From assembly GCF_000720175.1 (NCBI RefSeq), contig NZ_JOIX01000117.1, positions 1 through 18,151 of the forward strand: 18,151 bases of DNA, in the 5' to 3' direction. Shown one piece after another: positions 7,277-13,701 of this stretch (the stretch's first letter is position 1; every line of letters begins with the position of its first letter). The position numbers and the translations under genes are program-made. Origin of the DNA: Streptomyces sp. NRRL S-337 (lineage in GTDB: Bacteria > Actinomycetota > Actinomycetes > Streptomycetales > Streptomycetaceae). The notes beneath the pieces are model-generated. The model was not told the DNA's origin and did no database searches. It saw only the letters and a list, made by a program, of their open reading frames with translations.

Positions 7277-7471
7277 ATGACGTACGACCGACTGGTGTGC
7301 GCCAACTGCGCGGCCCCTGTGAGTGAGGGCCGCTGCCCCGTGTGCCGAGCGAGCAGGGAACGGCTCCAGCAGCAGGCAGGCGGTGTGTTCGCCCAGCTCA
7401 GCCCGGCGATGCTGGTGGCTTTGACGGTCCTGCTGCTCGCGGTGGGACTGTTGCTGCACCAGACCGTCTGA
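7277..7471 (+). CDS. Small zinc-ribbon, single-pass membrane protein
   Basis: This is a 64-residue protein of unknown function. Residues 8-23 hold a four-cysteine set, C8-x2-C11 and C20-P-x-C23, expected to bind one zinc as a minimal ribbon. A charged stretch ending in [10 protein letters not shown] follows, then one hydrophobic helix (about 44-61, [16 protein letters not shown]) and a two- or three-residue tail. The ribbon is probably cytoplasmic. A perfect AAGGAGG (7266-7272) lies 4 nt before the ATG, which is strong evidence that this short frame is real and fixes the start. It is divergent from ftsE and convergent with the LAETG protein gene. I cannot assign a role. Confidence 0.85.
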   Translation: MTYDRLVCANCAAPVSEGRCPVCRASRERLQQQAGGVFAQLSPAMLVALTVLLLAVGLLLHQTV

Positions 7472-7619
7472 CGCCGCTCGGACGAAGCCGGCGCTACGTG
7501 GCCGGGTGAGGGTTCGGAGGGTTCGGTCTTGGGGTAGGCCACTGCCCGTTACGCCGCGCTTACGGTGGCGTTCGCCCCGTGACGGGCGGCCCGGAACGCA
7601 GCGGCCGGAAGAACGCCGA

Positions 7620-7649
7620 GGGCCCGGAGCGCATGCGCGCCCCGGGCCC
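7620..7649. terminator. Hairpin between convergent genes
   Basis: GGGCCCGG (7620-7627) and CCGGGCCC (7642-7649) form an 8-bp GC stem around an inner palindrome GCGCATGCGC (7629-7638). It lies 20 nt past the stop codon of the LAETG protein gene (-) and about 150 nt past the zinc-ribbon gene (+). There is no U tract; it may stop transcription in both directions. The rest of 7472-7668 holds no gene. Confidence 0.6.
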
Positions 7650-7668
7650 CTGTGGTACCGCGTCAGCG

Positions 7669-8514
7669 TCAGGCCGCTGCCGCGCCGCCGCCGTTCTTGT
7701 TGATCAGACGGGGCAGCATGCGGAAGCCGACACCGCCCGCGATCATCGTGGCCGCGCCGATCAGCAGGACGGTGGTGCCGGAGGAACCGGTCTCGGCCAG
7801 CTCCCCGCCCTTCGCCTGCTGCTTGGCCTGGCCGGGCGTGTCAGCGATCTGCTCCTTGCCCTTGCCGGGCTGCTCGATCGGCTTGGAGCCCTCGTTGTCG
7901 GTGCCGGTGCCGGTGGAGTCGCCGCCGGTGGTGCTGCCGCTCTGGCCGCCGTTGCCGCCGTTGCCGCCACCGTTCTGACCGCCGCTGTGGCCGCCACCGT
8001 TGTTGCCGCCGTCCTGGCCGCCGTTCTGGCCGCCGTTCTGACCGCCGGCCTGGCCGCCGTTCTGGCCACCATCCTGGCCGCCGTTCTGGCCACCGGCCTG
8101 ACCGCCGGCCTGGCCGCCGTTCTGACCGCCGTCCTGGCCGCCGTCCTGGCCGCCGTCCTGACCACCGTCGTCGGTGCCGCCGACCTGACCGCCGTCGTCC
8201 GAACCGCCGATCTCGCCGCCGGCCTGACCGCCGTCGTCCGAACCGCCGATCTCGCCGCCGATCTGGCCGCCGTCGTCCGAACCGCCGACCTGACCACCGT
8301 TGTCGGAACCGCCGGCGTCGCCACCGGAGTCGCCGCCGGAGTCGTTGCCGCCGATGATCCCGCCGATGATCCCGCCGATGATCCCGCCGTCGGAGCCGCC
8401 GGTCTCACCCGGGCTGGCTGCGGAAGCGGCGCCGGCGGCGGTGAGCGACGCACCGGCCGCGATCACCGCACCAGCTGCAATGCGCGCCACGCGCAGCCGC
8501 GTCTTCTTCGTCAT
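7669..8514 (-). CDS. Glycine-rich LAETG-anchored cell-surface protein
   Basis: This is a 281-residue secreted protein predicted to be linked to peptidoglycan. A Sec signal peptide covers residues 1-32 (TKKTRLR, hydrophobic core, ASA cleavage). The mature part begins with GGIIGGIIGGIIGG (about 43-56), then about 30 short GG-x-x units rich in Q, D, N, S and E. A charged linker (KPIEQPGKGKEQIADTPGQA) follows, then LAETG at 239-243, a hydrophobic segment and a basic tail (FRMLPRLINKNGG). LAxTG is the motif used by class E sortases in Streptomyces. No sortase gene is in the window. The repeat region is low complexity with no recognisable fold; a surface spacer, stalk or self-associating role is only a guess. 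The start is ATG 8514 with a modest GGGGGT upstream. Confidence 0.9.
   Translation of the reverse strand: MTKKTRLRVARIAAGAVIAAGASLTAAGAASAASPGETGGSDGGIIGGIIGGIIGGNDSGGDSGGDAGGSDNGGQVGGSDDGGQIGGEIGGSDDGGQAGGEIGGSDDGGQVGGTDDGGQDGGQDGGQDGGQNGGQAGGQAGGQNGGQDGGQNGGQAGGQNGGQNGGQDGGNNGGGHSGGQNGGGNGGNGGQSGSTTGGDSTGTGTDNEGSKPIEQPGKGKEQIADTPGQAKQQAKGGELAETGSSGTTVLLIGAATMIAGGVGFRMLPRLINKNGGGAAAA
7950..8391. repeat. Internal coding repeats of the LAETG protein gene
   Basis: Imperfect 9-18-nt units encode the GGQ(D/N/A) repeats. Two blocks stand out: a 12-bp unit repeated three times without change (8351-8386, encoding GGII), and a 37-bp identical pair at 8185-8221 and 8224-8260. All periods are multiples of three, so copy number can change without breaking the frame. 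Confidence 0.85.
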
Positions 8515-8666
8515 GTACTGCTACCCCCAGTAGCTGAACTCGTCATGGGTGCACCGCTGTACGGGGCGACCAGCGCTGGGGGTAGGCGAGTTCCGGCCAC
8601 GGATGCCGACTGGCCGCTCATCTCCCCGTTACTGCACGCGCCCCGGAACATACGCATGCCGCGCTC

Positions 8667-8695
8667 AGCCTTCCCAGTACGGCCGGCATCGTCAA
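8667..8695 (-). promoter_or_regulatory. Candidate promoter of the LAETG protein gene
   Basis: On the minus strand TTGACG (8695-8690) and AAGGCT (8672-8667) are 17 bp apart and resemble the Streptomyces housekeeping sigma consensus. The leader would be about 145 nt. The remainder of 8515-8778 shows no gene. Confidence 0.45.
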
Positions 8696-8774
8696 GGCCG
8701 AATAAAGACCCGATGCCCGAATTGCTGAGAGTTGCGCGGTACATGGACATACGACTGTGACCAAACCGCCACAG

Positions 8775-8809
8775 CAAAAACAACTGCCTCCGTCATGGAG
8801 GCAGTTGTT
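8775..8809 (-). terminator. Intrinsic terminator of prfB
   Basis: Perfect 13-bp arms AACAACTGCCTCC (8779-8791) and GGAGGCAGTTGTT (8797-8809) flank a 5-nt loop. On the minus strand the stem runs into TTTTT, giving a typical Rho-independent terminator 35 nt after the prfB stop codon. Confidence 0.93.
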
Positions 8810-8844
8810 CCGGTGTCAGAAGGCCCGGACGCGGGGCCGTCGGG

Positions 8845-9951
8845 CTACTTCTCCTGCTGCTTGCGCCAGCGGATTCCGGCCTCCAGGAAGCCGTCGATGT
8901 CACCGTCCAGCACAGCCTGCGGGTTGCCGACCTCGAACTCGGTCCGCAGGTCCTTGACCATCTGGTAGGGGTGCAGGACGTACGAACGCATCTGGTTGCC
9001 CCAGGAGTTGCCGCCGTCGCCCTTGAGCGCGTCCATCTTGGCCTGCTCCTCCTGGCGGCGGCGCTCGAGGAGCTTGGCCTGGAGGACGTTCATCGCGGTC
9101 GCCTTGTTCTGGATCTGCGAGCGCTCGTTCTGGCAGGAGACGACGATGCCGGTGGGGATGTGCGTCAGCCGGACCGCGGAGTCGGTGGTGTTCACGCCCT
9201 GGCCGCCGGGGCCCGAGGAGCGGTACACGTCCACCCGCAGGTCGGACTCGTCGATCTCGATGTGGTCGGTCTGCTCGACGACGGGCAGCACCTCGACGCC
9301 GGCGAACGACGTCTGGCGGCGGCCCTGGTTGTCGAACGGCGAGATGCGCACCAGGCGGTGCGTGCCCTGCTCGACGGAGAGCGTGCCGTAGGCGTACGGG
9401 ACGTTGACCGCGAAGGTGGTCGACTTGATGCCGGCCTCTTCGGCGTACGAGGTCTCGTAGAGCTCGGTCTTGTAGCCGTGCCGCTCGGCCCAGCGCAGGT
9501 ACATCCGCTGGAGCTTCTCGGCGAAGTCGGCGGCGTCCACGCCACCGGCCTCGGCGCGGATGTTGACGAGCGCCTCACGGGCGTCGTACTCGCCGGAGAG
9601 GAGGGTGCGGACCTCCAGCTCCTCCACGGCCTTGCGGACGTCGGCCAGCTCGCCCTCGGCCTCGGCGCGGGCGTCCTCGTCGCCCTCGGCCTCGGCCAGC
9701 TCGAAGAGGACCTCCAGGTCGTCGACCCGGCCGCGCAGCTCCTCGGCCCGGCGCAGCTGGCCCTGGAGGTAGGACAGCTGGCTGGTGACCTTCTGGGCAC
9801 TCTCGGGGTCGTCCCACAAGGACGGCGCCGCCGCTTGTTCCTCAAGCACGGCGATGTCGGCCCTCATCTTGTCGAGGTCCAGGACGGCCTCGATCGACCC
9901 CATGGTCGAGGAGAGGGACTTCAGCTCTTCGGATACATCGACGACTGCCAC
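8845..9951 (-). CDS. prfB: Peptide chain release factor 2 (RF2)
   Basis: RF2 reads UGA and UAA stop codons and triggers peptide release. The protein has 368 residues, typical for RF2. Domain 1 is helical and acidic (about 60-130). The RF2-specific anticodon-like tripeptide SPF is at 204-206, and the catalytic GGQ is at 249-251 in GPGGQGVN. The E. coli-type programmed +1 frameshift is absent: at the corresponding place the frame reads VLDLDKM with no stop codon, so this copy is not autoregulated that way. The start is GTG at 9951. A TAGGCT box (9963-9958) ends 6 nt before it and there is no Shine-Dalgarno, which suggests a leaderless mRNA. A strong terminator follows. Confidence 0.97.
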   Translation of the reverse strand: MAVVDVSEELKSLSSTMGSIEAVLDLDKMRADIAVLEEQAAAPSLWDDPESAQKVTSQLSYLQGQLRRAEELRGRVDDLEVLFELAEAEGDEDARAEAEGELADVRKAVEELEVRTLLSGEYDAREALVNIRAEAGGVDAADFAEKLQRMYLRWAERHGYKTELYETSYAEEAGIKSTTFAVNVPYAYGTLSVEQGTHRLVRISPFDNQGRRQTSFAGVEVLPVVEQTDHIEIDESDLRVDVYRSSGPGGQGVNTTDSAVRLTHIPTGIVVSCQNERSQIQNKATAMNVLQAKLLERRRQEEQAKMDALKGDGGNSWGNQMRSYVLHPYQMVKDLRTEFEVGNPQAVLDGDIDGFLEAGIRWRKQQEK

Positions 9952-9957
9952 GCACCC

Positions 9958-9963
9958 AGCCTA
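9958..9963 (-). promoter_or_regulatory. Candidate -10 box of prfB (leaderless)
   Basis: TAGGCT, a common Streptomyces -10 form, lies 6 nt upstream of the GTG start on the minus strand, placing the transcription start at the start codon. The -35 is not convincing. The box lies downstream of the pkaB terminator, so prfB can be independent of the kinase genes. Confidence 0.45.
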
Positions 9964-9985
9964 ACGGCTACCACGCCGAACCTGA

Positions 9986-10020
9986 CCCGGCCCCGGCAGG
10001 ACGGGCCTGCCGGGGCCGGG
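9986..10020 (-). terminator. Strong hairpin after pkaB
   Basis: Perfect 15-bp GC-rich arms (9986-10000 and 10006-10020) flank a 5-nt loop. It starts 24 nt after the pkaB stop codon. There is no U tract, as in many Streptomyces terminators. Confidence 0.85.
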
Positions 10021-10043
10021 CCGGGAGCCGCCCCGGGTGGGCG

Positions 10044-11345
10044 TCAGGGGGTCTCCTGCTCCGACTGGTGGACGCCCGGCGGGGCCTCGCCGGCGTCGTC
10101 GTCCCCGGAGGCCAGCCAGCCGCCCAGGCCGGCCGCCACGACCACCACGGCGGCGGCCGCCCCCAGCTTGATCCGGCGGCGGCGCACCGCCTCCGCCGAG
10201 CCCCGGTGCCGCGCCGAGCCGGCCCGGCGTTCCCCCGCCGCCCGAGGAGCCCGGGCGGTGCCGTGGGCGCCGCCGGCCAGCTCGTCGGGGCCGGGCACCC
10301 GCATGCTGGTGTGCGTCTCCCGGTTGGAGTCCGGCACCGACCCCTGCACCAGGGGGACGGCGCCGCGCTGCGGAACGGTCTCGCCCGCCGACGGGTAGAA
10401 CGGTTCCTCACGGGCCCCCGGGGCCGCACCGTCCGGCTCGTCGTCCGGGCGGTCGCCCTCCGGCTCGTCGATGTCCAGCGGCGGCATCCCGGCCAGCCCC
10501 GGCAGCAGCTCCCGCAGCCGGGCGGCCAGCTCCGCGGCGCGCAGCCGGGACGCCGGCGCCTTGGCCAGGCACTGCAGCAGCAGCTGCCACAGCTCGTCGG
10601 GGATACCGGGCAGCGGCGCCACGCTCTCGGTGACGTGGCGGCGCAGTACGGCCCCGGGGTGGCCGCCCCCGAAGGGCGTGAACCCGGCGAGCAGCTCGTA
10701 CAGGACGGTCGCCAGGGCGTAGATGTCCACCGAGGCGCGCGGCGGCAGACCCTCGATGATCTCCGGGGCGAGGTAGTCGGGAGTGCCGATGACCCTGGTG
10801 GCATGGCCTCTGCCCTGGCCCGCGGCCCCTTGGGCAAGGGTCCGGCGCGGCGAGTCGACGAGCCGGGCGATGCCGAAGTCGGTGAGCAGCGCGGGGTGCG
10901 CGCCACCGGGGCCGAGTGGCCCCTGCATGTCGAGCAGGATGTTCTCGGGCTTGACGTCGCGGTGCACGATCCGCGCGGCGTGCGCGGCGGCGAGCCCGTC
11001 GGCGACGTCGGCGACGATCGCGACGGCGGCCTCGGGGGCCAGCCGGCGCTCGCGCTCCAGGCGGGTGCGCAGGTCGGTGCCGCGCACCAGGTCCATCACC
11101 AGCGCCAGGTCGTTGCCGTCGACGACCAGGTCGCGGACGCCGACGACGTGCGGGTCCGCGAGGCCCAGCAGTGCCGCCCGCTCCTGTACGAAGCGGCCGA
11201 CGAGCTCCTGGTCGGAAGCGAGGTCCTCACGCAACAGCTTGATGGCCACGGCCCCTTCGGGCCCCTCGCCCAGCCATACCGTGCCGGCACTGCCGCGCCC
11301 CAGGATCTGGTGGGCGGTGTACCGGCTGCCGATCTTCCGTGCCAA
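10044..11345 (-). CDS. pkaB: Membrane-anchored Ser/Thr protein kinase PkaB
   Basis: This is a Hanks-type kinase of about 433 residues. Motifs are complete: glycine loop GRGSAGTV (17-23), Lys36 in VAIK, catalytic loop HRDVKPEN (128-135), DFG (156-158), and YLAPE in the activation segment. A Pro/Gly/acidic linker leads to one membrane helix (about 393-412, LGAAAAVVVVAAGLGGWLA) and a short acidic exterior tail of about 19 residues, too small for PASTA or another known sensor. I chose the TTG at 11345, because GGAG lies 5 nt upstream and homologues, as I recall, begin ARKIGSRYTAHQ. A GTG at 11453 would add 36 residues but has no ribosome site. It follows pkaA on the same strand. Confidence 0.93.
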   Translation of the reverse strand: MARKIGSRYTAHQILGRGSAGTVWLGEGPEGAVAIKLLREDLASDQELVGRFVQERAALLGLADPHVVGVRDLVVDGNDLALVMDLVRGTDLRTRLERERRLAPEAAVAIVADVADGLAAAHAARIVHRDVKPENILLDMQGPLGPGGAHPALLTDFGIARLVDSPRRTLAQGAAGQGRGHATRVIGTPDYLAPEIIEGLPPRASVDIYALATVLYELLAGFTPFGGGHPGAVLRRHVTESVAPLPGIPDELWQLLLQCLAKAPASRLRAAELAARLRELLPGLAGMPPLDIDEPEGDRPDDEPDGAAPGAREEPFYPSAGETVPQRGAVPLVQGSVPDSNRETHTSMRVPGPDELAGGAHGTARAPRAAGERRAGSARHRGSAEAVRRRRIKLGAAAAVVVVAAGLGGWLASGDDDAGEAPPGVHQSEQETP

Positions 11346-11495
11346 AACTGCTCCGACGTGTCGGGCCCCCGAGCGTCCTGCGGGGGCTGAGGTTGGCGTC
11401 AAAGCTACGCGGATGCCACCGGGTTCCGTGCCCCGGAAGGCGGCAACCTTCACTTCTGAGAGCGAAATTGCCCGCCAGAAGTCGACAAATCCACT

Positions 11496-11529
11496 GAGCC
11501 GCCCCGGGACCGGCGGTCCGGGGCGGCTC
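11496..11529 (-). terminator. Hairpin between pkaA and pkaB
   Basis: A 15-bp GC stem with one bulged G spans 11496-11529 around a 3-nt loop (GAGCCGCCCCG pairing with CGGGGCGGCTC at the base). It begins 26 nt past the pkaA stop codon, so the two kinase genes may be only partly cotranscribed. There is no U tract. Confidence 0.75.
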
Positions 11530-11555
11530 GTCAGCCGCTGAGGGAGCGGCCCGGG

Positions 11556-13181
11556 TCAGCCGCTGAGCTTGTTCACGAAGCGCTCGACCTGGTGGTACAG
11601 GTGGCCGATCTGCGCGAAGAAGCCGCGGGTCGTACCGATCCACTCCTGGAGCGGGGTGAGCTCCCAGATCAGCCACGCGGCCACGAACAGCAGTATCAGC
11701 GTGACCAGGCAGCCCTTGAGGCAGCCCAGGCCGGGGATCCGCATCGGGTTGGCGCTGCGCGGACGGGGCTCGCGCCGCGGCCGGGGCTCCGGGGCGGGCG
11801 GCCGCTGCGGCTCGTACCGCTGCGGCGGCGGCTCCTGGCGGCGCTGCGGGGCCTGCGCGTACGGCGCCGGGGCCGGCTGCCGGTACGGGGGCTGCTGCGG
11901 CGGCTGCTGGGGCGCGGCCGGACGGCGCTGCGGACGACGGCGCAGCGGATCCTCGTTCGGGTCGAGGTACTGCACCTGCGTCTGCTCGTTGCGGTCCCGG
12001 GCGGCGCGCATCTGCGACTCCCACGGATGGGGGCCGTCGGGCTGCTGCGCACCCGCGGCGGGCGCACCGGCCGGCATGGGCGGCACCGGCGGCATCGCCC
12101 GGGTCGGATCGGCGCCCTGGCCGCCCGGTACTGCCGGGGCGCCCGTCGAGGGCAGCACGCTGGTCGCCGCGGCCGGGTCGTACGAACCCGCGCCGGACGG
12201 GAGGACCTGGGTGGGGTCGGCGTCGCCGCTCCCCTGGCCGCCGTCGGTGCCGGGGACGGTCGCGGGCGCCGGGTCCGGGGCCAGCAGCGCGGCGACGCCC
12301 AGCGCGGCCTCGGCCTGCGCGGGGGTGGCGTGCACCCCGACGCCGGAGGCGACGGTGCGCAGCGCACGGGCGAGGTTCTCGGCGCTGGGCCGCTCCTCGG
12401 GGCGCTTGCGCAGACAGCGCTCTATGACGGTCCACAGCGGCTCGGGGAGCGTGGCGGGGCGGCGCGGCTCCTCGCTCAGGTGCCGGTGCAGCACCTCCAG
12501 GGCCGTCGATCCGGCGAACGGCGGGCGGCCGGTCACCAGCTCGTACAGGAGGATGCCGGCACCGTAGATGTCCACCGCGGAGGTCTGCGGGCGGCCCTCG
12601 GCGGACTCCGGCGCCACATAGGCGGGGGTGCCGACGAATTCGTGGGTGCGGGTCAGGCCCGGGGAGTCGGCGAGCCGGGCGATGCCGAAGTCGGTCAGCA
12701 TCGGGTGCATCTCGCCGCCGTCGGACCCGGCGAGCAGGACGTTCGCCGGCTTCAGGTCGCGGTGCACCACGCCGTCCGCGTGGCTGGCGGCCAGCGCGTC
12801 GGCGATCTGGGCGGTGAGGAGGGCGGCCGCCACCGGGCTGAAGGGGCCGTTGGCGCGCAGATAGCGGTGCAGGTCCGGGCCGTCGACCAGGTCCATGACG
12901 AGCGCGAGCAGGTCGCCCTCCACGACGAGATCGCGGGTGCGGACGATGTTCGGGTGGGTGAGCCGCAGCAGGACCGAGCGCTCGCGCAGGAAGCGCATCA
13001 CCACGTCCGCGTCGTGCGCCAGCTCCTCCTTGAGGACCTTGATCGCGACCGTCTCACCGGGCTCTCCCGCCACGGCGGCCTCGGCGCCCGCCGTCTCCCG
13101 CTGGCGGGCACGCCAGACGGTGCCCGTGGCGCCGCGTCCCAGCGGCTCCTCAAGCAGGTACTTGCTGCCTACCGGCCGCAC
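11556..13181 (-). CDS. pkaA: Membrane-anchored Ser/Thr protein kinase PkaA
   Basis: This is a Hanks-type kinase of 541 residues, close to the S. coelicolor PkaA length as I remember it. The glycine loop is GRGATGTV (15-22), Lys48 is in VAIK, HRDLKPAN is at 140-147, DFG at 164-166 and APE at 190-192. A long Pro/Gln/Arg-rich linker (about 300-485) includes a P-Q-rich basic patch (PQQPPQQPPYRQPAP). A membrane helix (about 487-508) and a 33-residue exterior tail (QEWIGTTRGFFAQIGHLYHQ) follow; no PASTA domain is present. The start is GTG at 13181 with AGGGAG 8 nt upstream; the open frame extends 47 codons further without kinase homology. It is divergent from the FHA-FtsK gene across 520 bp. Confidence 0.95.
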   Translation of the reverse strand: MRPVGSKYLLEEPLGRGATGTVWRARQRETAGAEAAVAGEPGETVAIKVLKEELAHDADVVMRFLRERSVLLRLTHPNIVRTRDLVVEGDLLALVMDLVDGPDLHRYLRANGPFSPVAAALLTAQIADALAASHADGVVHRDLKPANVLLAGSDGGEMHPMLTDFGIARLADSPGLTRTHEFVGTPAYVAPESAEGRPQTSAVDIYGAGILLYELVTGRPPFAGSTALEVLHRHLSEEPRRPATLPEPLWTVIERCLRKRPEERPSAENLARALRTVASGVGVHATPAQAEAALGVAALLAPDPAPATVPGTDGGQGSGDADPTQVLPSGAGSYDPAAATSVLPSTGAPAVPGGQGADPTRAMPPVPPMPAGAPAAGAQQPDGPHPWESQMRAARDRNEQTQVQYLDPNEDPLRRRPQRRPAAPQQPPQQPPYRQPAPAPYAQAPQRRQEPPPQRYEPQRPPAPEPRPRREPRPRSANPMRIPGLGCLKGCLVTLILLFVAAWLIWELTPLQEWIGTTRGFFAQIGHLYHQVERFVNKLSG

Positions 13182-13541
13182 GTCATGCGCTCCCTGGTCG
13201 TGGTGGATCTCCTGCCGGCCCACCGGACCGGCCGTTCGGCTCCGCGCCGTCCGGTCATGGTCACCGTCGCGCGGTCCGTCCGATCCACTGTAGGGCCTGC
13301 GGCCCGCCACGCCGTCGCACAAGCTTTTCGTTCCGGCGGGCCGGGCTCGTGGGAAGACGCACGTTCCGGGTGGATGGTTGCGCGCCGCCCGTGGGCGGCC
13401 GCGGACCGGTGCACCACCCGGACAAGGACGATTCGGAGCTGATCACGACGTTCCGAATCCGCCCGGCCACGGCCCGCAACCAGGCACTTTTTCGTCCGGA
13501 CACGACAAAACAAGATCACGGAGTGGCAGTCGGCGGGCGTG

Positions 13542-13564
13542 TTGTCAGTCCCAGGTGCGAGGAT
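13542..13564 (+). promoter_or_regulatory. PafBC / RecA-independent DNA-damage-type promoter motif
   Basis: TTGTCAGTC (13542-13550), 8 bp, then GAGGAT (13559-13564) closely fits the published actinobacterial consensus TTGTCRGTG-N8-TAnnnT. It matches 8 of 9 positions in the upstream box, the exact spacing, and two of three fixed positions in the -10. It faces the FHA-FtsK gene, giving a leader of about 130 nt. This is a pattern match only; no regulator is in the window. Confidence 0.5.
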
Positions 13565-13622
13565 GCACCCAGCACGATGCGGTGGGGGCGCGCGGTCTTT
13601 GTCGCGACGTGCACCTGGGACT
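13547..13622. repeat. 12-bp perfect inverted repeat, 52 bp apart
   Basis: AGTCCCAGGTGC (13547-13558) and GCACCTGGGACT (13611-13622) are exact reverse complements. The left arm overlaps the promoter-like motif and the right arm lies in the predicted leader. Possible readings are paired operator half-sites with looping, or a palindromic remnant. Confidence 0.8.
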
Positions 13623-13701
13623 TGTCCGTGCCGACGTGCCCGGGCGGGCGGGGGAGCGAACGGCCCCTGCCGGCCCCCGGCAGAAGGGACCGTTGACGGC
13701 G

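Larger units (their letters stand above)
13182..13701. promoter_or_regulatory. 520-bp divergent regulatory region
   Basis: This gap separates pkaA (-) from the FHA-FtsK gene (+) and contains no gene I can support. It is less GC-rich in the middle (CACTTTTTCG, CACGACAAAACAAG near 13485-13515). TACAGT (13292-13287 on the minus strand) is a possible -10 for pkaA without a clear -35. The plus-strand elements are listed separately. Confidence 0.5.

Noticed and set aside
8511..8783. 90-residue minus-strand frame upstream of the LAETG gene
   Set aside because: It covers the candidate promoter, has no ribosome site or recognisable feature, and is probably noncoding leader.
9871..9890. Programmed frameshift in prfB
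   Set aside because: The frame is continuous and has no in-frame UGA at the E. coli shift position.
13622..13639. Second damage-type box TTGTCCGTG
   Set aside because: It matches the upstream half except one base, but the sequence 8 bp on is CCCGGG with no -10.
13378..13701. Upstream extension of the FHA-FtsK frame (1442 residues)
   Set aside because: The added 108 codons are Arg/Gly/Pro-rich, cover the promoter-like motif and inverted repeat, and have no ribosome site; the typical MQIRLTVLGP start is at 13702.
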